The notes under the pieces are model-generated. The model was not told the DNA's origin. It saw only the letters and a list, made by a program, of their open reading frames with translations, and made no database searches. Of a stretch of 64,000 nt of DNA, positions 34,560 to 44,600 are shown piece after piece. The translations under genes and the position numbers were made by a program. The stretch covers positions 44,869,253 to 44,933,252 of the forward strand of contig CM075939.1 of assembly GCA_038030265.1 (NCBI GenBank). Reading direction: 5' to 3'. The stretch is from Corythucha ciliata. Lineage: Eukaryota; Arthropoda; Insecta; Hemiptera; Tingidae. Each line of letters begins with the position of its first letter. The stretch's first letter is position 1.

Positions 34560-36681
34560 CGTCGCTTAACCGGAGAACGCTTGAATGTTGCCAAAAAAGA
34601 ATTCGAAGCCATGCTAGAAGAAGGAACGGCACGCCCGTCGGACAGTCCCTGGGCATCTCCTCTCCACATCGTGCCGAAAAAAACTGGTAGTGGCTGGCGA
34701 CCTTGCGGTGACTACCGCGCTCTCAACGCTCGTACTGTACCCGATCGCTATCCAGTTCGACACATACACGATTTTGCGCATTCCATCAGCGGAAGCTCAA
34801 TATTTTCGCTTGTGGATTTGGTTAAAGCCTACCAACAAATCCCTGTTCACTCGTCCGACATCTGTAAAACAGCAATTTCAACCCCATTCGGTTTATTCGT
34901 GTTTCGATTTATGTGCTTCGGCTTGCGAAACGCCGCTCAGACGTCTACATCGACGATATTCTTATTTTTTCGCGATCCCCGGAAGAACACGCAGCTCACC
35001 TCGAGGCACTTTTCAAACGCCTGTCCCACTACGGCGTTGTCATCAACACTTCAAAAAGCATTTTTGCCGTTAATGAAGTCACGTTTCTCGGCTATCGTAT
35101 TTCTTCCGACGGTATTTCTCCCCCTCCAGATCGCATCTCAGCAATTCAATCGTTCACCCAACCGTCCGATGTCCAAGGTCTCCGACGTTTCCTTGGCATG
35201 CTAAACTTATACAGAAGACACGTACCGATGGCAGCTGAAATACAAGCCCCTCTTCATGACATTCTCGGTCCGGACGTCAAAGGTTCAACTCCTGTCAATT
35301 TGACGCCGTCTCTCGAGCAAGCTTTTCAAGCCTGCAGAGACAAGTTGACGTCTGCTGTCTCACTCGCTTACCCCGTCATAGGAGCAGAACTGGGGTTATT
35401 TACGGACGTCTCCAACCACGCTGTCGGAGCCGTCATTCAACAAAAAGTCGACAACGCCTGGCAACCCTCGGCTTCTTTTCGAAAAAAGTTTCCCCTCGTC
35501 AAGCAGATTGGCCCGTTTACTATCGCGAACTGCTAGCGATGTACGAAGCGATCCATCATTTTCGCCATTTTCTCGAAGGTCAAGTTTTCACTGACCTCAA
35601 ACCCCTCACATTTGTTTTCACTCAAAAACTCGACAAATTGCCTCCTGTTCAGCGTAACCAACTTACTTATATATCGCAGTTTACGACCAAAATTCAACAC
35701 GTTTCCGAATCTGACTACACCGTAGCAGACGCTCTCTCTCACGTCGATTCCATATCCTCCACCCATTTCGACTACGAATCCCTCTCGCAGTCACAAAAAG
35801 TGGACGTAGAACTTCGAACTTGGAAATCGTTGGAATCCTCGCTCAATCTTGAGAAACTCACGGTCCCCGGAACAAACATCGAAATCGTTTGCGACACTTC
35901 AACTGGTCGTCCTCGCCCCTTCGTTCCTACACCTTTACGTCGACCTATTTTCCTCCTACTTCACAACCTCAGTCATCCTGGTGTTCGCGCGACCACAAAA
36001 CTCATCGTCGATCGATTCGTTTGGCCGTCGATAAGAAAAGATTTTACGGCTTGGACACGTTCCTGTCTCGCCTGCCAGCGCTCAAAAGTCTCGCGTCATG
36101 TCCACTCGCCACTCGGTCACTTTGACACTCCCACGTCACGTTTCTCGCACATCCACCTGGATCTCATCGGCCCTCTCCCCACTTCTAGCGGCATGAAATA
36201 CTGCCTAACATGCATCGCCCAAGTGACACGCTGGCCGGAAGTCACTCCTCTACCGGACACATCGGCTTCAACCGTTGCAAATGCCTTCGTGTCCACATGG
36301 ATAAGTCGATTCGGCGTACCCTCAAAAGTAACAACCGACCATGGCCTCCAGTTCACTTCGTCACTGTTCCACACTCTAACGAAAAGTTTCGGCATTGACA
36401 TCTGTCATACCACCAGCTACCATCCGGCAGCTAACGGCCTAGTGGAAAGGCTGCACCGTCAACTCAAGACAGCAATAACGTGCCACGCCGACAAAAATTG
36501 GGTCGAAAAACTCCCTCTTGTTCTGCTCGGAATACGATCTGCCTTCAAGGAAGATATTCAGTGTACTTCCGCGGCACTTGTTTTCGGCGAATCTCTCAGA
36601 CTCCCAGGTGAATTCTTCTCCCCACCTGAGGAAAAACCCGAAAAAAGTTGGGCGATGACGAGTCTTCATCGCGGAGAATGA
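34560..36681 (+). pseudogene. pol: Gypsy reverse transcriptase, RNase H and integrase (frameshifted)
   Basis: RT starts at about 34581 with [30 protein letters not shown], the CGDYRALN motif and [12 protein letters not shown] follow. At about 34945 FGLRNAAQ runs straight into [11 protein letters not shown] in a different frame: some 20 codons before the YxDD box are missing. After another frameshift near 35510 comes REL(L)AMYEAIHHFRHFLEG, the RNase H region. The integrase (about 35930-36600) has its zinc-binding region (HNLSHPG; CLACQ), and the DDE residues appear in LDLIG, TTDHG and GLVERLHR. The plus-strand frame ends soon after LRLPGEFFSP, before the expected C-terminal domain. Confidence 0.85.
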
Positions 36682-36814
36682 AGGCTGGTTTGACGCGATC
36701 GATTGAAACGGTGGTTTCCTTGGAGTTAGGTAGACGAACGGTTATAGTTTTGACGTTTTGGTCCCGTTTGGTAACTGGGTAGGGACCCGAGTATCGAGGA
36801 GGACCGTCTAGCAT
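36625..36814 (-). pseudogene. inverted GPY/F tail of the Gypsy integrase
   Basis: On the minus strand: LDGPPRYSGPYPVTKRDQNV, then a VRLPNSKETTVSIDRVKPAF stretch. This is the GPY/F-type integrase tail (GPYxVxxR...VSIDRxKPA), but it points against the plus-strand integrase core next to it. The stretch that should join core and tail (about 60-70 residues) is absent. The tail was therefore flipped, with loss at the junction, and the 3' LTR went with it. Confidence 0.8.
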
Positions 36815-36815
36815 C

Positions 36816-37003
36816 TAGGAAAATCCCGATTGGTGCCTGCCAAATTTCAGATTTTTCTATTGATCCAAAAGCGAATAAAAACCAGGACGGCGGCGCACAT
36901 TTAATGGCAAAGTTTTATGGTGGTGGGGAGGGGGCATTTGCAGTTCGATAATAAAGGCTTATTATTGAGAATTAATGAACTAATAGATCTGTTCCAGCAA
37001 GGT
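36816..37003. other. unassigned spacer
   Basis: No feature recognised between the rearranged Gypsy end and the palindrome. Confidence 0.3.
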
Positions 37004-37116
37004 GTTTGGAACATGTTCGGAGCAAAGTTGCCATGGGACCAGCCAATAAAATGTAATCAACTTGAATTTTATTGGCTGGTCTCATATGGCAACTCTACTC
37101 CGAACATGTTCCAAAC
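37004..37116. repeat. near-perfect 113 bp palindrome (foldback element)
   Basis: Arms 37004-37053 and 37068-37116: GTTTGGAACATGTTCGGAG and its complement, on to GACCAGCCAATAAAAT and its complement, with few mismatches and a loop of about 14 bases. Possibly a small foldback MITE; no target duplication recognised. Confidence 0.75.
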
Positions 37117-37398
37117 CACGGGAGTGAAACTTATACGTAAGAAAACCGAGGAACGAAGTTTAGTTTGGTCGCCATTCACGGGAAGCGCTAAATGTTATTT
37201 AAATTACATTTTAAAGATACCCCGCGGCCCTCCTCACCATAAATGTCAGTTGGGCGAATAAATTTGTGAAACTTTGCAATCCACTCCATTCACTCCAAGT
37301 TGACGCTGTCACTTTTGAGACATGTGCGAAGTTGAGCGAATTAAATTATATTTTATTTTTTTTATTATTTCTTTTCGAATATATTGTTGTTCGGCAAA

Positions 37399-37525
37399 AT
37401 GGGCCACGAAAAATGTATCGTTCCCGGATGTTCGTCGATGTATGAAGCTGGTGGCGTGATCGTTTTTTTCGAATTCCAAAGGATGGCAGGTTCGCTGATT
37501 TTATTTTTCCAAAATTTAGACGACT
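37399..37525 (+). pseudogene. THAP-type zinc finger start, fragment
   Basis: An ATG at 37399 opens MGHEKCIVPGCSSMYEAGG then VIVFFEF. One frame over it continues as FPKDGRFADFIFPKFRRL. C-x4-C near the start and an FxxFPKD box are the signature of THAP domains (C2CH fingers found in P-element transposases and host regulators). The distal Cys/His pair is missing and a frameshift lies before FPKD. An AATAAA lies about 70 bp downstream (near 37598). It may be a processed or captured fragment. Confidence 0.4.
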
Positions 37526-38139
37526 CTAGACGGCAAGTTTGTTTGTGGTTTTACTAACGCGTACATTTATTTGTGTCTCTGAGAAGTCAAGTTTTAAAGA
37601 AATAAATGGGTATTCAAGCAAAACTTTGGTTTTTCATTTATCTATTTCTGTGAAAATTCAAGGCTGGACTGGAAAATGTTCATCTCATACATTTTATTAG
37701 TGCATTTCATCATTTTTTAGTCGTTTTCCAGAAAAAAAATTGGATGATTCAATTTGGACTTGAAACATCTGAATACGAAAGTGAAAATTAAGGTAGACGG
37801 TAAAGGCGAATGGAGGAGGGGAAGCGGGTTCGGAAGTTCCCCCGTACGTCGCATGGTCCACCGAAGGTTCGTTCGCTTGGATCGCCACCGTCGCTCGAAA
37901 TCGGCCTCACTCTTTCCCTATTCAGATTCTTCTCTATAGAGTATTAAACCGCTCCCCGTTCCAAACACTTGCTGCAACAGACCTAATAAGGCCCACGATT
38001 GATTTCGCTTTGTTTACAATACAGCTGGATAAATTCATTTTTTTTCATGTATCTGCAATCAAGAAAAAAGCGTTAGTGATGTTTTGGAAATGAAAAATGA
38101 TAATTATTATTTTGTTTTCAAACCAAATGAGAGACAACT

Positions 38140-39709
38140 ATGTCTTCAAATTCTTCCACGGAAAAATCGAAAAGAGGGCCTAGAGTCACCCCGGCACAGC
38201 TAAATGTCTTAGTTGACCATATGGACAGCCATAAAGACATGGCGGCAGGAAGATTTTCGACTCCTCAAGGGAAGACTACGTTGGAGGCCAATTGGGTGAC
38301 CTTAGCCACCCAACTCAATTCTTTGGACGGGCCTTCCAAAGGTCCAAAAGAATGGTGAAAAGTAATGAAATTTCCAGTCACCATTTTCGTGTCATTTCAA
38401 TTCCAACCATTCCGTAGACATGGACTGACCTAAGGAGCACAAATAGAGCCAGGGTCATGGCGGCCAAGAACGCTAGGAGTAAAACGGGAAATACCGACAC
38501 ACCACTTCCGCTCAAAGACCTGGATTTAAAAGTGATGGCAGTCGTGGGAGGCGAAAGTTCCCTCGGACTGCCATCAATGGAAATCGGTTTCGGAGAGCGG
38601 AGTGAAGTAAATCACGTCGTTTCAAGTTGTGGAAATCGATGGTAACGTAATATATTTCAGGACATTGTGGATCCTGCGACGTTGTTGGGGTCGATTCCGT
38701 CACCCCCACAGTTTTCCGTCATGGACGATTCAATGACATTCATTGTCGAGGAGGCCGTTGAGGCCGTTGGTGTGACCGAACCCCTCCACAACGTCGATGA
38801 GGTTCCTGTACCTCAACCTACAGAGACAATGCCACTAAAACGAGTCAGGCTGGACAACAGTAAATAATTCGTTCTCTAATTGAACTTTTTTTGCTACAAA
38901 AAATATGTCTTAATAGTCTAATTATTTCTTAATAATATCAACAGAAAGGAATTACTCTTCCAGGAGCCGTTTGGAAGCAACGTCTGAACAAATACGGGAG
39001 GGGCAAAAACGGTACGGCGACGGACTTCAGGTACTGATGATATTTAAGCTTAGGTTTCCTAGAAAAACGGTGCCGTAATGTTATGGTAGACAATTCCCCT
39101 TTTAAATCAAGCTATTGATACCTTGAGAGCGGTCAACAGACAGTGGCACCGCTTCCAATAAGGCGGGCGCTCATAAGTGATGAACCTTTTTTCCCTAGGA
39201 GTTTCAGCTATTCGGCAGTATTTTCTTTTAGGATTAAAAAAGCATTCGGGCCATTCGAACAGCTATTAACAATTTTATCGCCATCCAGCGTCCTGGTAGT
39301 TTTCACGTTCATTGTGAACAAACAACTTTCACAGTCACCGTCAAAGACGGTTGATGCCTAGCTCTCTAGGCAACTACTGGTCGGGAGCGGGAATAGCGGG
39401 CGGGCAGGCGTTTTATTCTTCTTCGAACTGTGTTTCCATGGGGATTGAAATGCTGGGGCTTTTCGTTTTTTCGTTTACGTTGGACACAGCCTTACGGCAC
39501 AGTTTTTCTAGGAAACCAAGGCTTTAGTCAGTCAAGAGTTCACGACTGGTTGACTAATACAAATACACATGGTAAATTATTTTCAGTCGATTGCTTCGAT
39601 CCTCGGCTGGCTGGCCAGTGCCATGGAAGTTCAAAATGGCCTCTTGGCAGAGTTGATAAAAAACCAAGAGACAACGTTAAATTATTTAATAAATATGAAT
39701 TGTAAGTGA
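38140..39709 (+). pseudogene. Myb/SANT-like DNA-binding protein of the Harbinger element (five exons, one stop)
   Basis: Proposed exons: 38140-38361, 38418-38606, 38661-38859, 38945-39030, 39587-39709; all junctions are GT...AG and phases agree. The N-terminal part (VTPAQLNVLVDHMDSHKDMA; LEANWVTLATQLNSL; then TWTDLRSTNRARVMAAKNA) is the zeste/Myb-like helix domain used by Harbinger accessory proteins to bind DNA and help the transposase enter the nucleus. The C-terminus (ILGWLASAMEVQNGLLAELI) looks coiled-coil. Codon 73 is TGA (38356-38358) between KEW and KTWTDL, where CGA would fit; this single change breaks the helix domain. The gene ends 80 bp from the convergent transposase. Confidence 0.75.
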
Positions 39710-39790
39710 TCAAGCATTTTAATGCTTGACGAAGAGGGTTGGCTTTTATGGCTTTAGACTTAAGCCACCACCACCACCGCTTTGGCACCA

Positions 39791-41337
39791 TTAGAGGCCA
39801 AATTGGGTTCGCAAGATCCTGTTCTGCACTCTCTGTGCTTCGGCCAATCGGTCACAGTGAACAGCACGATCCTCACTTTCAGACTTGATTTGAGAAAGAT
39901 AATGAGGGCGACTTAGGTTGTCGTCTTCAATGTCTTCTGTTTCTTCTTCTTCCAAGTCAATCTCAATGGCTTCATCTAACAAGTTGTACCGATGTCACAT
40001 GTTGTGGAAAACTGCGCATGCCAAAATGATACGAGCCGCTGCCACCGGCTGATAATGAAGAGTGCGGTAGCCGAGCAGACATCTCCAAGTATTTTTCCAC
40101 ACTCCAAATAACCTTTCCGCGCAATTTCTTGTAGAACAATGACATTCTGTGTACCTTGCTTCAGCCGATCCATCTGCAGCATTGAGTATGGGAGTCATAA
40201 GCCACGGCTCAAGGGGATATCCTGAGTCTCCTGTTATGAATAATCCTGAATTAATAGAAAACACGGTTCCGTCCACAAGAAAATTCTTTATTTCACCTAA
40301 GAGCCACGTGGAGTGATCGCCTGAATCCCAAAGTTTTAGCATTTCCTGCCTCAAAGCAGAGCTCTTCCAAATAAAGCTGTCATGAACCGATCCTGGGAAG
40401 CGAGCGTTGATGCTGAGTATTTCAAGATCGTGTGAACTGACCTGTATATACTTCATAACATCATTCATAACGTACTTTCAGCAGGGCTGCCCACAGGAAA
40501 CGAGGGAATTGGCCCGGTGGGCTGAAGGTCTGAGGCTAAAACGGTGTCGGTGACGACCAATTTGGGGGGCCTCAGAACAAAAAAATAAAATATTGGAGGG
40601 CATTTCGTTACATCCGATGATCCAAACAGTACTAAAATATGTACCATCTTGCCACTTGCACATTAATAGAGTGGAACCCTTTGTGATTCACGTAGGATTC
40701 TTCATGTTCGTTGGGTTCGACGATGGCAATATGAGTGCAATCGATGCAGCCAATAACGCCTTTAAAATTTCTCATCTGTTGAAAACTGCGCAAGCGAAAC
40801 AACCAGTGTAATCAAAGGAGATCCCATACTTATTTCACTTAATTTCAAGTCACCGGTTTTTTACTGAAGCCCGCTCTTCCTCCGAGGATGGAAATTGATT
40901 CCAATCATGGATAATTGTATCTAATACGGCTGTAGTCACATCATGTATGGATCTACTGACTGACGATTGGGAAACAGATAGCAGATATTCACATCCAAGA
41001 CCTTGCTGATAGGAGCCCACAGCACAGAAACGAAGAGCAACGAGAATCTAGAGCCCAAGAACATGGTTTTGAAGGGAAATAAGACAAAATCATGAGCACA
41101 TCACCGTATCTGTGTTTCCACTGCCAACCGGCTACCTCTTTCACGTTGAAGTTTCGTTTTTAACGAATCTCGCAAATAGAAAACTGCGTCTTGGGAGAGT
41201 CGAAATGAACGAGTGAATTGGCGAAGAGAAAGACTAAATGGATTTGTTGTATCTCGCAGTCTTTTCATTTCATCCGCTATTTCACGTGTATTATTATATT
41301 CCTCCAAGAGAGCAATAAACATGAACTCTTCATCCAT
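39791..41337 (-). pseudogene. PIF/Harbinger DDE transposase (HARBI1-like), four exons, nearly intact
   Basis: Proposed exons on the minus strand: 41337-41110, 41047-40854, 40785-40656, 40441-39791. Blocks in order: N-terminal FRLSQDAVFYLRDSL; ILVALRFCAVGSYQQGLG and SVSQSSVSRSIHDVT; NFKGVIGCIDCTHIAIVEP (first Asp); NARFPGSVHDSFIW (second Asp); GDSGYPL; NCAERLFGVWK (Glu), i.e. the whole DDE_Tnp_4 triad. Two lesions: TGA at 39995-39997 after VFHNM, where families usually have Cys, leaving an acidic tail (EAIEIDLEEEETEDIED) untranslated; and intron 1 starts AT instead of GT (CAG|ATACGG). A single-base change in each may have silenced it. Confidence 0.8.
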
Positions 41338-41726
41338 TTCTATGAATAGAAATTAATGTAGGCGTAGATATTAATGCTATTTGAATTTACTTTAACCAAT
41401 CCTCTAGAAAAAACTTACTAGAACTATTCTGTAATCCAATTATTGATAAACATTTTAATTTCACAAATCACTTCGAACCGGGCTTCGAACTACCGAAACG
41501 CAAGAGCCTTCGCCACGTTCGGGTTAACGTGGTCACTAACGCGAAAACGTTAAAAGAAACGTTACAAAGTCCAACAGAATAAGAATTTCAACGATAAGAG
41601 GTCTGAGCGCGTTTGATAACGAAAACGTTAGGCTGAGCGCGTTACCCCTTGATGCAGAATAGAAAAGTGACAACTCTGCGTTATCGCGCGTTGAGATGTT
41701 AGAGAATTGGGGTGCAGGGGCTCAGA

Positions 41727-41866
41727 GGGCCTGTTCTGTAAGATTTCAGTGTTCCCAAAGAATATCCTTTACCACCCGTCCACCCAGAATTAAATCACAT
41801 GTAGATGGAAGAGAACGGGTGGATAGAGACTGTGATAGTAACCGTTAAAAGTTATGGAACAGGTCC
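41727..41866. mobile_element. candidate MITE (GG[G/A]CCTGTTC ends)
   Basis: GGGCCTGTTCTGTAAGA and the complement of the right end, GGACCTGTTCCATAACT, form an imperfect inverted repeat. Inside, CCACCCGTCCACCC (near 41773) pairs with GAGAACGGGTGGAT (near 41811). Flanking triplets differ, so no target duplication supports it. Confidence 0.45.
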
Positions 41867-42567
41867 CCAGGCCTGACTGACAAGCGAGACTTTAAACCCA
41901 TGTGGTCGGATCTGGGCCTTAACAAGGCCTTAAGGCCGTTAGGTCGACAATGTTCTTTTAAACATTGCTAAGGGTTTAAACATGTTTGTATTCAAAATGC
42001 CAATTTCTGATTGGGGTGCAAGCTCTTAAGCTCTGCTTAGTGTTAAGCGGAACTTTAAACCAAATTGGTCGACCCTGATGGCCAAAGTCTGTGGAAAACC
42101 CCGTTTGGATACAGCAATGTTTTGGAAAGCGTACTTATTGTGGAATTTACGTGAATCTACTATTTTGTGTCATAGTAATACGGATCAACTCTGTGTTTAT
42201 GGCCTAGGCATATGAAAGCCTATTATCCCTTCGAAAGTAGCGCCCCTTGTGAAGGAGGGGTAGGTTGTTGTCCCTTGAAGGGCATATTATTAACATTCTA
42301 CCATCCACTTCAATTGCAATTTGATTTTACAAAACTCAATCATGCAAAAAACAAAAAGTTTCCTTATGCCAGCTATTTCGACAAAAAACGTCGAATTGCG
42401 AAAAATGTTTACTTCTACACCCGCCGTAACTCTCGAACCGTTCACTCAAGTAAGATTATCTCGGGGATCATTTTTGTGGGCAATTTGATGAAGATTATTT
42501 TTGTAAATGCTCATTTTCATGATAAACCTAAAATATTATTAATATTATCAGTTTTTAAGCCATAATA
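41867..42567. other. unassigned sequence with a small repeated module
   Basis: The word GGTCGACAATGTTC...TAAGGGTTTAAAC (41941-41980) recurs at about 54348-54390. The ACTTTAAACC...TTGGTCG word occurs twice here (about 41891 and 42052). These are probably MITE fragments. A frame at 42212-42565 is open but matches nothing. Confidence 0.35.
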
Positions 42568-42568
42568 C

Positions 42569-42817
42569 TTGATAAATGTTATATTTTTAGGGTTTTGGCT
42601 TTTTTCTTCTTCTACTTCTTCGTTTCCTTAGGGTTTTGGCTTTTTTCTTCTTCTACTTCTTCGTTTCCTGAGCTTTCGCCTTCTTGTGCTGAAGGCATCG
42701 TCAGAGAACTTTTTTGGTTTTTTTTTTATTTTTAAAACATAGACATGTGACGAATGGAGGAAACGAAGAAGTAGAAGAAGAAAAAAGCCAAAACCCTAAA
42801 AATATAACATTTATCAA
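42569..42817. mobile_element. 249 bp MITE with partly duplicated terminal repeat
   Basis: The left arm starts TTGATAAATGTTATATTTTT and runs through a TTAGGGTTTTGGC / CTTCTTCTACTTC stretch to CGTTTCCT, about 60 bp. Its complement forms the right end (42758-42817). A 41 bp part of the left arm is duplicated in tandem, so it is present twice on the left and once on the right. No clear target duplication. Confidence 0.8.
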
Positions 42818-44600
42818 CCTAAAATATTTCGAAATATTTGAGAAATACTGGGACAAAATAAGAATTTACTAACTTATTACCCCCTCCCATCTAAACCCAT
42901 AGCTCGAAATGGTGAAACTTTTTACCCAAAGTCATATGGATTACAAGTCGCGTCGCTTTTGATAAGACACAGTCCTGAAGCATTTTGGGAAAATTGATCC
43001 CGATAGATGCCTCTGCAATTCTTACTTTATTCAATTACGAACAAGCTTTCATGAAAGGGCGTAGGTTTTTAACTTTTCCCTGGAGCGCTTCTGTTCTCAA
43101 ATTTGTTAAAAATTTGTAATTATCACTTTGTTTCATTATGTATACTCGGATCGGACATGTAAACTCGTCTCGGCCCTTGACCATTTTTATGCAGGACGTT
43201 CCGAAATCAAGCACGGACTTTGTGGATGAAAGTAGACCTTATTTGCAATCGAAAATGCCAAATTCATCATAGCCCGAAACTCAATTATTTCTGAGCTATG
43301 ATTTTCCAAACGTTTTAAAATGCATATATCTCTTTTCTTAGTCTAGTGCGACTTATCGCTTCCAAACGAACACCTGGGAGGTGGGGCACTTCTTTTCATT
43401 GATGAGTCAAAGGCAAATGGCTTATATGGGGGCCGCAAACCAAGAATCGTACTTTTTTTTTTTTTTTTTTACATTTTTTGGAAAATCAATAATTATGAAA
43501 ATAAATTATTGTTTGATGCTTTGGGACGTTTTTTCATGGGTGATTGGTGGGTTTTATTTTGAAAAATAAAACGTAGACAGAGCATAAAGAAAAATAAGGT
43601 ACATTTCTGTTATTTAGGCCCTTATAACTTAAAATAATGATCATTCTCTTCAAAATCGCTTGTTTTGACCTGAAAAATTTGAACAAGTTTTGTGATTTGT
43701 TTTTAGACAAACGGGGACTGATTAAAAAAAAAATCGCCGATTTGCACGACTTAGAGTCGCATTTGAGGCCACATAAAATAGTTCATATCCACCGCAAATG
43801 GCTAATCCTGACAGGAAATAGTGTGCTATTTCCGAATCCATCACCAAAAGTTGCAAAAATGCAAATTGAAAGCGATTTTCTCGCAGTTAGTTGAAAAAAT
43901 TGATGTAAGTAAGCCATGAAAAAGCGTTTGAAAAATCATATCTCGAAGGGTTTTGATTTTCGGACCATTTATAGGTAGGGTGTTTTCGGCCGCAAATGTT
44001 GTCTATTTTCACCAAATTTTTTTGTCACACTTATCTCCTTCCACCCTGTATAATTACTATTTTTAATTTCAATTTTAGAGAAATGTGCTGCATCAGTAAC
44101 TTAAAAAAATATGTATTAGACCACGTTCATAAGTTCTGCATGTGCCTAGCGCCTGTGGAGTCAATGCAACCAAAACAATTTATTCCCTAGAAAAATAAAG
44201 CATGTTCAAAGGTTTCAAAGGCTCCACACTTCCACAGGCTAAAACTTCCTCAGACGCACGTCAATGGGTTTACAGACAGTTTGTAAACGGGGTTCTTACA
44301 ACCAGGAAACTTAGACTTACTATACAAAAAATGTCATGTTCTGACAATAATAAGTAGGTAACCAGTTATTAAAATTCGTTCAAGATTCCTTAAATAAATA
44401 AAAAAACATTTAATTTGTTGCAAAGGTAGCCCCCCCCCCTTTATCGTTAACCACGGGTGTTCCGGTTTGATGGGTCTACTAACTCGTTATCCTAATCATC
44501 CTACAACACGCAGTGCTACTTCAGTACTTCAACCTGGTGTGCTTTGCAGCATTGATCCTGCGTCTTTCACAGCATTTAGTTTTAATGTTATGATCGTATT
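42818..44600. other. unassigned sequence
   Basis: No protein, RNA or named element recognised. A T-tract lies near 43451. A scattered motif (atatctcgaagggttttgatttt near 43940, sttatctccttccaccctgt near 44033) is typical of worn transposon DNA, but no ends were found. Confidence 0.35.

Larger units (their letters stand above)
33028..36815 (+). mobile_element. Gypsy retrotransposon of the CsRn1 type, 3' end rearranged
   Basis: Order: short 5' LTR, primer site, gag, protease, reverse transcriptase, RNase H, integrase, then an inverted scrap of the integrase tail. Two traits place it in the CsRn1 group: the unusual gag zinc finger CWYH...C...C in place of CCHC, and a primer site (TGGTGGCCCCGAC) close to the tRNA-Trp complement that group uses. 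No 3' LTR is found. Frameshifts near 34350, 34560, 34945 and 35510 break pol; gag is intact. Confidence 0.85.
32274..41717. mobile_element. PIF/Harbinger DNA transposon with nested insertions (about 9.4 kb)
   Basis: The left end CTGCACCCCTATTCTCTAGC pairs with the complement of the right end, CTGCACCCCAATTCTCTAAC (41698-41717). Between them lie the two genes expected of this superfamily, a Myb/SANT-like DNA-binding protein (plus) and a DDE transposase (minus), tail to tail. Nested inside are a MITE (32757-32908), a Gypsy element (33028 to about 36815) and a palindrome (37004-37116). The outer target duplication could not be identified (GAT left, GGG right), so the exact ends are uncertain. 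Confidence 0.75.

Noticed and set aside
42212..42565. 117-codon plus-strand frame
   Set aside because: No recognisable motif, no splice or promoter context; likely chance in worn transposon DNA.
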